A stretch of 64,000 bases of DNA from Branchinecta lynchi (taxonomy: Eukaryota > Arthropoda > Branchiopoda > Anostraca > Branchinectidae): positions 16,148,202 through 16,212,201 of the forward strand of contig JAKZAP010000018.1 in the NCBI GenBank assembly GCA_023053575.1, written 5' to 3'. A model generated the notes under the pieces. The model was not told the origin of the DNA. It saw only the letters and a program-made list of their open reading frames with translations, and ran no database searches. A program made the position numbers and the translations under genes. This document shows, piece after piece, positions 43,730-54,284 of this stretch (its first letter is position 1; each line of letters starts with the position of its first letter).

Positions 43730-44055
43730 AATCAAATAAGTTCGATAACAATGGCGAAAGTTTTCTGCTATTATGCGGGCAGGCGGCAGCTAGCCCCCCT
43801 AAATGACATCCCTAAGTTTGTATATGTCGAGGGGTTGTCAACTCTAGATTTTAATTTACTGCAAGTGCCCGGTGCCCTGTCGGTGCCGGCACCGGTTGCC
43901 AAATTTATAGTCGGCACCACTGGTTTCGGCTGGTGCCGGGAAAGGCTGTTGGGCAGGTGTCGGGAATAGTTAACCCTTGGTATGTGTTAGTTTATTTCCG
44001 GTAAGTTAATAACACTATTCTCATAGGGTATGGCCCTTTCTTCGGGTCCGTCTGA
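43730..44055. other. Unassigned DNA
   Basis: GGTGCCGGCACC-type repeats occur at 43870-43960. No gene is recognised. Confidence 0.3.
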
Positions 44056-44119
44056 GCCTTAGAGCTTGGTTACACTGGGCTGATTTCCTGGCTTTTTGGG
44101 TTGCAAAAGTAGAAAAAAG

Positions 44120-46725
44120 GGAGGAATTATACTTTCCTGTCAGCTGGAATGGCTCCGGATTGTGGATTCATATTGAGAGATAGTGTGTCTTTCGACCCAA
44201 CTAACCTTAGATTTGAATGTAATGGTAATGTGGGCAGCTTGCTAGTGAATGGAGTCCTTGTGGTGAACGTGCACTTACCGTCTGGGACAAATAACTTCCG
44301 TGAGCGTGAAGAGTTGATTAGAAAGAAACTACCTAAATACTTGAGGCACTCTGGGGTAATCCTCCTGGGTGATTTCAACTGCGTAGTGCAGGAAAGGGAT
44401 CTGCAGAGCGTGAGTAAAAAGAAAAGTAAAAGCCGAATGAGTGACGAGCTTTTAGACCTGATAAAAGTTTTCAAGTTGAAGGATGTGTGGAACGAAAAGC
44501 AAGCTAAAATTGCCTTTACAAGGATCGACCGAAGAGGAGCAAGTCGTATCGACCGAGTATACTGCACTGAAGACCTACTCGGAGGTATCTCAGAAATATC
44601 GAATGTTGTATGTACCTTTTCCGACCACACGGCTTTAATCACAGACTTTAAAAAAGTAGAAAATGGGCCACCGCGTACAGGGAAAAAGTGTTGGAAAATG
44701 GACCCAAATATATTAAAGAATAAGGAAAATTGTGAAAAGATTAGGGGAAAAGTAGAAGATTTCCTGAGTGAATATATTGAAAATAGTGACAAGGTGACTT
44801 TTTGGTTAAAATTTAAGAAGAAGATGGCGTGTTTTATTAGACAGATGGAGCTAGAGTCAAAACGGCAAGATGCCAGTTATAAACGTTACCTGTACCATGT
44901 ACTTTACGACCTGAAAGCTGAAGCTGACAATGGAAAAGACGTTTGGTTCGAATTCAATGAAATAAAACAACAAATTAAAAAAGTTGAAGAAAGTGATTTT
45001 GAACGTTTTAAAATCCTAAACCGTCTAAGTGAAGTGGATGAAGTGAGACAGTTAACTTTAGCAGCTAAAATTAGAGCAAAGAAGAACAGGGACGAAAATT
45101 TTATTCAGCAAGTAAGAAAAATGAACGGACAACTGACATCTGATGCCAGTGAAATTAAGGAAGAGGTGCTAATTGCGTATGAGAATCTATATAAGAAGCC
45201 AGAAATAAGTGAAACATCCGGCATGTTCAGTGATTTCCAGTGTAGAAAAACAGTTACAGAAGCTGAAAATGAGAAGCTAGAGAACAACTTTACTAGACCC
45301 GAGGTTGAAAAGATGGTGCAAAATCTAAAAGTGGGTAAATACCCAGGAGTTGATGGGTTGGGGTATGACTTCTATAAGAAGTTCTGGGGTGTACTAGGTG
45401 ATTTTTTTGTCGATGTTATGAACGAGTTTGTGGAAAAGGGTTACCCTGAAGAGGAAGTGGGGGTTATATCGTTGATACATAAGAAGGGTGAGAAGTGTGA
45501 TTTAAGAAACTGGAGACCAATCGCGTTGTTAAATTGCGATTACAGGATATGCAGCAAAGTGCTAACAAAAAGACTGGAAGAAGTGCTTATTTTGCTGGTA
45601 GGCGATTATCAATACGGTGCTTTGAAAGGAAGGAGAGCCCAACATATTTTAAGTGTTATTAGAGACCTTATCATGAGAAAGGACGAAATGATACAAAAAA
45701 AGATTACAGAGTGGGACCTCCTAGCCCTAATTGATGCTGACATCGTTAAAGCATATGACTCGGTGATACGTCAAATATTGTGGGATCTGATGAATAGAAA
45801 GATGTTTTTCTCTAGTAAGGTTGTAGGAAAGTTTAAAATGCTGTATAAACGGCCACAGCTAGTAATTAAAGTTAATGGTGGGCTAACTAGAAGGTTCAGT
45901 ATGGAAAAAGGCCTCAGACAAGGTGACCCTTGTTCAGGAGCACTATTCGAGCTCTACGTCGACCCCCTTTTCCGATATGTTGAGGAGAGAATTGTTGGCT
46001 TAGAACTAGGTTCTCATAGACACCTAAAATGTGCTGCTTTCCTCGATGATGGTAACTTTGTGACAGCATCTGTTGAAGACGTGAAAAAGGTCTGTGAAGG
46101 TCTTTTGTGGTTCGAGAAACATTTTCATGTGCAGGTTCATAAACAGAAAACCAACATCCTACCGCTTAACACCAACAGTGACTATTCAGACGTGCTAGCA
46201 AACAGCTGGATACCAGAAGTTGCCCGGACGAAAATTCTGGGTATTACGTTTGAGCCACTGATGTCGGTAGAAAAACTGTGGAACGAGAAAGTCACCAGGA
46301 TAATTGGGAGCATCAGTGGAGCAAGGAATGGACTCCTTGAAACAGCTTTTGAGAGAGCTTTGTTCATAAACACGTATTGTCTACCTCACCTATTTTACTT
46401 AGCTCCGGTGTACCCTCTCCCCGAAGAACAAGCAAAGAAAATCGAAAGAATGATCTGGAGATTTGTGTGGATGGGGAAACTCGAGAAACTAAGCATGAAA
46501 ATGCTATATGTTCCGTTAAAACTGGGTGGGCTTGGCGTTTTGGATTTCAGAGTCACGTGTAAATCTCTTTTCTTGAGGAATATTTGTGAGTTGATAGTAA
46601 AAGATGAAGTCCCATCTACGTTATTGCGACAGTGGTTGCTCCCGGTTATTAACCAAATAGAAGATGAAACCGCTGAGGAAATGTCAACAAAAATTACCTC
46701 TCCCCCTACGGTGTTCCGTGAGTGA
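44120..46725 (+). pseudogene. LINE endonuclease-reverse transcriptase ORF (5'-truncated)
   Basis: Numbering from the internal Met at 44149: the endonuclease part has VNVHLPSG (39-46), GDFNC (74-78), RIDRVY (133-138) and SDH (158-160). The N-terminal ~100 residues with the first catalytic motifs are missing. The RT follows: HKKGEKCDLRNWRPIALL (~445-462), DADIVKAYDSV (block A, ~529), GLRQGDPCSGALFELYVDPL (block B, ~590) and FLDDGNFV (block C, ~631). Both block C aspartates are kept, but the usual Ala/Tyr context (YADD or FADD) reads FLDD. The frame then runs into a stop at 46723-46725 because of a single-base shift, probably in the CCCCC at 46702-46706. Confidence 0.9.
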
Positions 46726-47362
46726 TCTGAGGAAACTAAAGCAAGCCGGTGCATTTTCAGCTAGCGGCAAGGATGATTTGAAACAAACTATAGCTTTAGC
46801 ACTGATGAATACTGACCCCGTCAGCTTTAACGCTAAACTGAAAGAACCTTCTGTTGATTTTGAGCTTTCGTTTTCTAACCTGCACGACCTACCATGTGAG
46901 CAACCGCATATAGAAGTGGCTTTTAGCATAATCCACGGAATTTTGCCATATAGAAACAGACTTAGCCGGATGCTACGCTCCGAACCTCCGGAGTGCACGT
47001 TCTGCCATGAAGTAGTAACCGACGGCTTATTACACGAGTTCGTTGAATGCCCGGCAAGTGGAAACGTGTGCTCAGACCTCTTTGCAGTTTTCCGGCAAGA
47101 AGGTGTTAATGCTGATACGACAGAACAAAGGAAAAGGGTGCTGAAACTATCTTTTTCGCACAAAGATGAGAAAAGGAAAAAGGCACTATGTGTCCTTGCC
47201 GTATGTGTGTGCGTGAACATATGGAAAACAAGGAAACGGAAAAGGTGGGTTGACAAAATAAAGCTAAATCATTGGCTGGTGAATTACCTGAAGGTGATGT
47301 GTGAAGGTCTAAAATGGAAATCCCATTTAGATGTTGAGTGGCTGTGTAAAATAAGTTTGTGA
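46707..47362 (+). pseudogene. LINE ORF C-terminus, frame-shifted, with zinc knuckle
   Basis: The +1 frame continues without a gap from the preceding ORF: CSVSDLRKLKQAGAFSASGK onward, through ECTFCHEVVTDGLLHEFVEC (CxxC...HxxxxC, about 46990-47050), to the stop at 47360-47362. The knuckle is the zf-RVT type found after the RT of L1/Tx1 and related LINEs. Loss of one C upstream would restore a continuous frame of roughly 1,070 codons; no other stop interrupts it. The in-frame Met at 46664 is not a natural start. Confidence 0.88.
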
Positions 47363-47711
47363 TAAAAATAACATAAATAAACAAATGTAAATAAATAATT
47401 GTAAAGATTTTTATTTTGTAAATAGAATTTTGAATTTGTGTTTTTGTTTGTTAAATTTGAGCAGTTAAAAGGGGTTATAGATGAATAAATGGGAAAAAAT
47501 GGGGAATAAAATCCTCTATCTATGTCTGTTTTATGTTGTATTGTTCCATAGTTGTTTTGAAATTTTGTTCAGATAGAGTATTTTATTTTTAGGGCATTTA
47601 TTGGGTGGTTTGGGAGGTTGGTTTGTTGTTTCTGGTTAAGATGAGCCCAAAAAAAAAAAAGAAAAAAAAAAGGTTTTTATTTATTTTTGGTAATTTTGGT
47701 CACGGTGGAAG

Positions 47712-47737
47712 GGGTGCCCTATGCTGGAAGGGCACCC
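47712..47737 (+). other. Stem-loop in LINE 3' untranslated region
   Basis: GGGTGCCC (47712-47719) pairs perfectly with GGGCACCC (47730-47737). In several LINEs a 3' hairpin is recognised by the element's own RT; such a role here is inference. Confidence 0.6.
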
Positions 47738-48239
47738 TGTGATACCGGCTGAGCCATTACTTTAATGTGATTTATATAGTTTTGATTGTAGGATACGGCT
47801 ATTTTGAGTGTAATTGTTTTAACTGCTCAAATAAAATTAAATGATTGATAATAATTTAAAGTAAGAAATAAATGATAATTAGAATCTAGTGTAAGACTAA
47901 AGTGTAGGTGACGTATAGAGATAAGAAATTTGAGTTGTGATGATAAAGAAAGTTGCGTCACTGAGTGGAGTGGAGGTGGGATTTAAAAAAATTTAAAAAC
48001 AAAAAAAAGTAGAAAAAAGAACAAGATACAACTAATTCTGAATGTTGTCGTTTTAAATTCAGATCAGTTAGAGCAAAACAGCGTGTATAATTATGTTACA
48101 GGAACCCTAATTGACCCCTAATTGCAGTCTGCTCATTATCCCCAAGCTGCGACAAAGCCCATCAAATCTCACGACCCCTAGGGATTTTCAGTTGTTTGAC
48201 GAATAGGCGGCTTTTTGAGCCCAGTGTGACCATGCTCTT

Positions 48240-48839
48240 AGTTTTCGACTACGCAGAACTGTCACTATAAAAATAAGTTAAATACGGAAGTATGTTCTCA
48301 AATCTATGTTTCTCCGTAATTTCCTTTGATAGGCAAGACCGCCATTGCCTTGGCCGGCAATTAGTCGTACGTCAGCGCCTTCGGCTGAGATCTGGAAGGC
48401 AAATTACCTTTATGCTTCCTAATAAACTGCCAATAAGGGATGTTTCCACTTCATAAAATAGCTCTTTTATTCATAAGCCCAGCCACTGAATGTGTTATTA
48501 AATCAGTGAATGAAGTTTGTTTGCCAGGGTGTTAACATCATTCTGCAAGAGCGTCGGACTGTGATGTCGTTTTGAATGATTGTGATGATGCGATTATGTC
48601 GAAAGGTTTTGGCGCGTGCACAAGCGTCGGGGTAATGAAGTGGAGATGGGCTTTGTTGGAGGTAGCGGCTTAGCTTTGTTCATCTCCTGTAGATTACTTT
48701 GTATGGTTAACTTGGTTTATTTTTACGGAAGATAGAGAATGCGTCGATGTCCGGAGTTTATCGAATGCGAAGGTAATTACGTACTCATCGCCGAAGGTTG
48801 CAAACCAAAAAGGAGATTCTCTAAGATCGTCAAATGCGT
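48240..48839. other. Unassigned DNA
   Basis: No gene or repeat boundary is recognised. Confidence 0.3.
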
Positions 48840-48847
48840 TTTAGGAT

Positions 48848-49304
48848 CAGAGATGGGCGAATCCGAATCAAAATTCGGATTCAAATCCAGGATTCGTCAT
48901 TTTGGACGGATTTGAATCCGGACTGGAATCTTCTGCTTGTCAGGCTGGATTCGGATTCTGACTCGGCTTCCAAATTCCGTTCAATTTTCTAGTCTACATT
49001 CTTCCAGTTTCCATTTTCCGAGTTTTTACACAGTGGGCTTAGGCAGTCCAGCTTTTTAATTTCCACCATCAACCATTATCAGTAATCTATCACTTATTGA
49101 TTACCTTAGATATCAGTGATTTGTGTCACCTCTGATTTGTAAACTATTACCTACGTACATGATTTGATTTTTGTTCATAAGGCCGGATTCGAATCCGGAT
49201 TCCAATCCTCAGTATGAAATGGTGGACTCGTACCTAGCCATGGATTCGTATGCGGATTCAAACCCTTTCATGGTCGGATTCGCCCATCTCTGTTCTCGTC
49301 TCTG
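48848..49304. mobile_element. hAT-like short element with 8-bp duplication
   Basis: CAGAGATGGGCGAATCCGA at the left is inverted as TCGGATTCGCCCATCTCTG (49274-49292). The right end carries an extra TTCTCGTCTCTG. Flanks TTTAGGAT (48840-48847) and TTTAGGAC (49305-49312) match at seven of eight bases. The interior repeats GGATTCGAATCCG-type palindromes. Ends of the form CAGAGATGGGC are common in hAT elements. Confidence 0.8.
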
Positions 49305-49312
49305 TTTAGGAC

Positions 49313-49602
49313 AAAGAGTAAAGTCGACAGATTTACTGTAGGCGATAACATGCAGGAACAGATATTGTGGCTAGCGAAAAACAGATAATTGAAGAACATT
49401 CAAGTTGCAATCGAGGTGTTTCCCACTCAATTTTACTGTACTGCATGTGGCCGGTGGCGGCACAGGTTGCCACGTCTTAAAACATCAAAATAACCATTTT
49501 TAGCGTTTGAAAGAATAATTTATGGCTGGTGACGGGAAAGGGTGAACAACAGGTGCAGGGGAGTGGGTAGCCCCTCGGTTACGCTAATAACTAATAAAGA
49601 TT
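49313..49602. other. Unassigned DNA
   Basis: No feature is recognised in this stretch. Confidence 0.3.
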
Positions 49603-50044
49603 CTTTGAGCCCAAGCTGACTTTGAAACATTTATTCAAACAATGTTTAACCTGTCGGGCATGCCAAGACGGTTGCATGTTTGACCAATAACAGCATTTAT
49701 TAGTTTATTCAAGCAATGTTTACAACGGATACGTCAGCTACGATTTTTCATCAGCGATATTTCGACCCTTCTTGGCAAGGGTCCTCGCCAGGCTGTCAAT
49801 CCTCTGGTTCAACTTCGGGGAAGGAAACAAACCTGTAATCAGTATCATTATTACAGGTTTGTTTCCTTCCCCGAAGTTGAATCAAAGGACTGACAGCCTG
49901 ACGAGGACCCTTGCCAAGAAGGGCCGAAATATCGCTGATGAAGAATCATAGCTGACGTATCCGTTGTAAACATTGCTTGAATAAACTAATAAATGCTGTT
50001 ATTGGTCAAACATGCAACCGTCTTGGCATGCCCGACAGGTTAAA
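49603..50044. mobile_element. Hammerhead-bearing family E, copy E1 (400-bp palindrome)
   Basis: From 49645 to 50044 the sequence is a near-perfect palindrome: two ~195-bp arms, with roughly ten mismatches, around a 10-nt loop (49840-49849). Each arm carries the family E unit: GCTGACGTATCCGTTGTAAA, GCTGATGAAGAATC, GAAATATC, and a CCTTGCCAAGAAGG hairpin. The left flank AGCCCAAGCTGACTTTGAAA is shared with E3. Inverted long-terminal-repeat-like units carrying hammerheads are known in Penelope-like elements; animal retrozymes carry similar ribozymes. No GIY-YIG or RT frame lies nearby, so this is a nonautonomous or truncated copy. Confidence 0.75.
49892..49940 (+). ncRNA. Type I hammerhead ribozyme candidate with minimal helix III
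   Basis: Core elements appear in the required order: helix I strand CAGC (49894-49897), CTGACGA (49898-49904), a helix II hairpin (GG-A-CCCTT, loop GCCAAG, AAGGGCC; 49905-49925), GAAA (49926-49929), TAT (49930-49932), the cleavage-site C (49933), and helix I strand GCTG (49934-49937). Helix I gives four Watson-Crick pairs, then A-A, G-U and U-G. Helix III is only AT/AT, self-complementary with no room for a loop, as in ribozymes of Penelope-like elements and retrozymes that act as dimers. All invariant core bases are present. Activity is not shown. Confidence 0.7.
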
Positions 50045-51639
50045 AACAAAAACATACTCCTGATTGGGATTCCACCGAAGTCTTTGGCCTTGTTAACCTA
50101 AATGGGTTGATATTCATTTACTTTCGGTAAGACCTTCCCAAATTCCATGTAAGCTTCATTAAAAGGACCCGTCGTACTTATCCTCATTCATTCATTCATT
50201 TATTCATACTACACAAACTACATAACACAAATATAAGGCAAGAAACAACACCCCCTGAAGCTATCTTGTTGGGGATCCACTACCTATGTACTAACCTACA
50301 CTATACTATTCACATTACAATAATTACATCACATAACAAGCATAAATAAACTACACATACAGAAAAATATTAACGGCAAAAAAAGAAGAAAAATACACTG
50401 AAAAGAAAGAAAAGAAAGAGAAGGAAATATTAGACAAAAACACGGAAGAATTATTGTTTTCTTTTTATTTATTTATCCTGCCTTTTACATCATCCCTAGC
50501 TCCCCGATAGAGTTACAAGGTTCAAAAATCCCCGCTCTTCGCTAAGGTTTTGTTTTGCATCTACGGCTTTTTATGCTTTTTTTGTCAACGATTTTTTTTT
50601 CCACTTTTGAAGACTTTGTAGGCCAACAGCGCTATCCGGACTCCTTTTCTTTTGGTAGCTTTTTCCACTCTTTAACCACGGCGCGCGGCGCGTTCAAATA
50701 TATAAAGTCGAAACTCGACGAGAGTCGACAAGGACTAACAAGAAAATTGCTAATTTCACGTGAGAAATATTGGTATTTTGGAATAACGATGTCTCTGAAC
50801 CATTTATCGTTGCAAATATCATTTCTAGAGAGATGTGCTTTAAATATGTCAAGTGGTCGCAGGCATAGGTAAGCCATTGCGATAAACAATTGAAGGGGGG
50901 AGGGGCATTGTCCTGTCCTCAGTTCCGTCGGAGCTCTTGCACTAGATGCATTTAACTTTTCATTCGATTTTGCCATCTGTTTCTAACAAGATGCATCCCA
51001 GGGGATTACTCGAGCTTCTCGCTATTCTCCTCACAAGTCGTACCCATTACAGAAAGTGGAAAAAAGCCGCTTGGGCTGTGATTTGGCTTTCGAGGAGCCT
51101 TCCCGACAGATCTTTTCCCGTAATTGCCTAGTTCATCCGCCGGCTCTTACGAAGACACTCCCCGCCGGGAGCCCCATTAAAGGGAATGGACGGAAAAAGG
51201 AAAGTTGTAAGCGAACGCCTTTATTCGATTATCTGGAAAATTCTCGTGGTCGGAAAGAAACGCGCAGTTTAGGAGCGCGGCTAGGAGAGGGTACAAACAT
51301 TCGATACGACCATCTAGTAACCCATACGCATTTTAAAGAGGCTTGAAGAACCGATGAAAATCCGCGTTTTTCTGATGATACACTACCTGATTTTGGGGAG
51401 TTAGTTCGCAGGAGCCGGGAATTCATTAGACTCCGGGTTGTACCTAATTATTGCGGTAATAGTCTTATCGAGGGAGTGAGTACCCCATTTATGCAGTCAT
51501 CATTACCCATCTGGGATAAGATCAATTCCGATCTGTTTGGTTTCGCAGGTGGAAAGGTGATATTGGTTCTTTAACTGTTATTGTTTTTGTTTGTATTTTT
51601 GTATTAGACTAGTCAATATGGGATTTCTTTTTCCGGATT
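50045..51639. other. Unassigned DNA with a LINE-like minus-strand tail
   Basis: Near 50186-50210 (ATTC)n simple sequence may be the tail of a minus-strand LINE. A 114-codon minus frame (50632-50976) has no recognisable domain. Nothing else is assigned. Confidence 0.3.
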
Positions 51640-52115
51640 AAAGAGTATGTATGTATGTTACTTCCTTGCTCCGCTTTTCACGAATAACCGATTTTCAAAA
51701 GAGTGGACTTTACCTGTCGGATTTGTGGTACCTCTGTGCGTTTGTAGCTGTGTGTTTACGAAAAATAAGTGTCCATATCCAGCGAGCTGATTACTGGCAA
51801 CTGAAAAGCCGCGTTTGTATTGAGATTCAAAATTTCCGCGTCAGAGTAGAACTTTGCGTTGTAAGGATGGACGTAGATACTCTGAACGTCAGACTAGAGC
51901 AAATAATGAAAAAAAAATCCCTTAACATAATATAAATAATGCAGTGTATCCAATTAAATGATATAAAGGAACAGACAGCAAGAAAAGACTGCATGATTTT
52001 TTGTTGTTGTTGTTTTCTTTTCTATGTGTTTTCTTTTTCGTCTATGGCAATTTGCTGAATTAAAAGTACTCATTCAAAAATAAGTTCGCTTTTCAGTTAA
52101 ACTTTAAAGGAAAAA
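51640..52115. repeat. Family N, copy N3
   Basis: Shares CGGATTTGTGGTACCTCTGT, AAATCCCTTAACATAAT, GCAGTGTATCCAA and AAAAATAAGTTCGCTTTTCA with N1 and N2. It is more diverged and has an insertion near 51985-52060. Confidence 0.6.
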
Positions 52116-52887
52116 GTTAAACAAACTAAAATATAGCCTTTGTAGGGATTGGTTAGTGTGGGTCCTGAAATCTTACGATGTGTCACCGGGACGGAACTTC
52201 GCGAACAGGATTATCATATGCTTCGGGGAGCTGGAGGTCCTGGAAGAGCCTACTGACCTTAGCAGCGCGGGCCTTCCCTGATATGCTAGGCTACCCGTGG
52301 AAGTAGCATACGAGCTTCCATCTCTTGCTCTTTGTGGTTGCATTCTAGCTCTGTACGTTCTTAATCAAACTGATTAGTGCCTCGGTATCGAAAAAAAACA
52401 CAAAAAAATTCTACTAGAGAACTTATACCAATTACAGATTGCGCGTGTCTGTCGTTTTGTACTTAAGCTGCACTTCCCCTGAAAAAGGGTAATTTCCAAA
52501 CAAATTTGTTTTTCTATTGTTATGTACATCACTGCCGTTATACTGAGCAATCGACTGGGACCCATTCAGCTCTAATCCTCCGTAGAACCATTAGGACTCC
52601 ATCCACTCTCCACAACTTTGTAATAATGTGGTTTTCATTCAGGCTCTGACAATGGGAAGCTCATTCAACAAACATATCAGTGATGTTTTTATCTGCCAAC
52701 TTGTTAGCCAGTGACATCTGCCCTTTTAGCCATTTATAATTCGGCTCTGTGGCGTATCATTGGAGGGGCATACGGGGCTAAGGCACTTCTCGAAAGCCCA
52801 CCCATGGTTCAGGTTCATTTTTTGTAGACCCGTTCTTGTGTTGTCTCCTTTGTTGTAGTTGTTGTTTTGATTTATTTACTTATTTTC
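52116..52887. other. Unassigned DNA
   Basis: No gene or repeat end is recognised. Confidence 0.3.
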
Positions 52888-53656
52888 GGATCCCAAAACG
52901 TAAGCGGAGGGATACCTATGACATCGCTAAAGTTGTCCGTCCGTCCGTCTGTACGCACAATAACTGTCGAAGGGAATGAGATATTTCGATGAAACTCGGT
53001 GTGAGGATTGATTGGGTCAAGGGTAAGGTCAAGTTCATAGATGGGCTCTGTAGCCCTACATTTGGGGGTGGGGTTCAATTAAGGGAGAAAATAAATATTT
53101 TTAAACAGCTAATGTGATAGTCGATTGTGGAGTAAGAAGACAAGCTGAGCACGATGGTGAAAACCATTTTCTCGCCGGAAAAGTTGTTCGTCCGGAATCC
53201 GGCAAAAACCGGAAAGTTTGTTAAAAGCAAAAGTTTGTATCTGAAGTTGATTAGATGACAGGTTTAGGGGTAGGAAGAGACGCTGAGTCTGTATGTGACA
53301 ATTATTTTTTACTCGGACATATAATTAGTCCAGAATCTGGTTGTAGCCGGATTTTTTAATTCAAAGTTTTATTTTAAGTTGGTTAGATGTTCTTTATAGG
53401 GATAAGGATATATGCTGGATTCGTCTCTGAATTTTCTTTTTTTTTACTGGACTAGTAGTTCGCTCGGAATTCGAGCGAAACCGCAAATTTTGCAGAAGTA
53501 AAGCAGAAAGTTACGGTCAGTATCGTCAAAATAGATATCGCTTATAGAGGTATATCTGAACTTGAGTTTTTCTGATGAGTGGGCTGGCAAAGACAAGACT
53601 CAATTGTCTGGATCAAATATTAGATTTTTGGGATCGCATCGACACCTTTGGTCTTG
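52888..53656. mobile_element. Helentron-like family C, copy C3
   Basis: Starts GGATCCCAAAACGTAAG, with GTCCGTCCGTCCGTCTGTAC just inside. Core units with GTTCGTCCGGAATCCGGC follow, and the copy ends TTTTTGGGATCGCATCGACACC, then GGTCTTG|TTT. Confidence 0.75.
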
Positions 53657-54284
53657 TTTGTCAGTGTTGTCGTGATTATCAACTGTTACTTCCTGTAGTA
53701 GCGACAAGCTTTAGCTAACCGTTTTGGAAACAATAATAACAAAATAATAATGCACCATTGTTCGGCGAGAGAACGGTTACACCGCTAGAAGAAAATGAAA
53801 GTAAAATAAACGTTAAAGAAATTGTATAATTTTCAAGCAATAATTTTTCAGTTTTTGTTTCTTTATGTCAGTTTCTAGTTTTTCCGGATTTTCTCTCAAA
53901 AAACGCAACGGCCAAAGAGGCGAAAGTCAATACCGCGACAAGCTCGCAGTGCTTCCACTTGCTCCACTTCGAAAATCCTGCCGGGAACCCCAAAAATCCT
54001 GAAAAATCCTGCTCGGAAAGTTTAAAAATCCTGCAAGAAATCCTGCCGAAAAAAATAAATGTGTCCGTACTAATTAAAGGGATAGTTGTTAAGAATATAT
54101 ATAGCTGGAGAATTTGAGCAAACGTATCTGAATTTTTCGTCTCTATCGTTTGGGAGGACTAGAACGTTTTTGCCGTAAGAACTAAATGAATATTAAACGA
54201 CTAAATACAAACACCAGGGGGGGGGGCACCTCCGTCCCCAATGTTGTTGGCCAGTCAGTATAAAACTACCGAGTCTGCGCGAAG

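Larger units (their letters stand above)
44120..48004 (+). mobile_element. Tx1/L1-like LINE, 5'-truncated
   Basis: The insertion is bounded by the perfect direct repeat AAAAGTAGAAAAAAG (44105-44119 and 48005-48019). It contains the C-terminal half of an apurinic-type endonuclease, a complete reverse transcriptase, a zinc-knuckle tail in a shifted frame, and a 3' untranslated region of about 640 bp. The reading frame is already open at 44120, which shows truncation within the endonuclease rather than a true start. The RT spacing (VDGLGYDFYKKFW, then NWRPIALLNCDYRI) is closest to the Tx1 group of L1-like elements. Confidence 0.92.
44058..48239. mobile_element. Element F, copy F1, split by a LINE
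   Basis: The left piece (44058-44119) and right piece (48005-48239) are inverted at their ends: TTAGAGCTTGGTTACACTGG and CCAGTGTGACCATGCTCTTA. They match element F2 at 57721-58362 on both sides of the LINE, including CTAATTCTGAATGTTG, TGTTACAGGAAC and GGGATTTTCAG. It appears to be a short inverted-repeat transposon of unassigned class. Confidence 0.7.

Noticed and set aside
44127..44792. A 221-codon minus-strand open frame
   Set aside because: It is antisense to the well-supported LINE endonuclease frame and has no similarity of its own.
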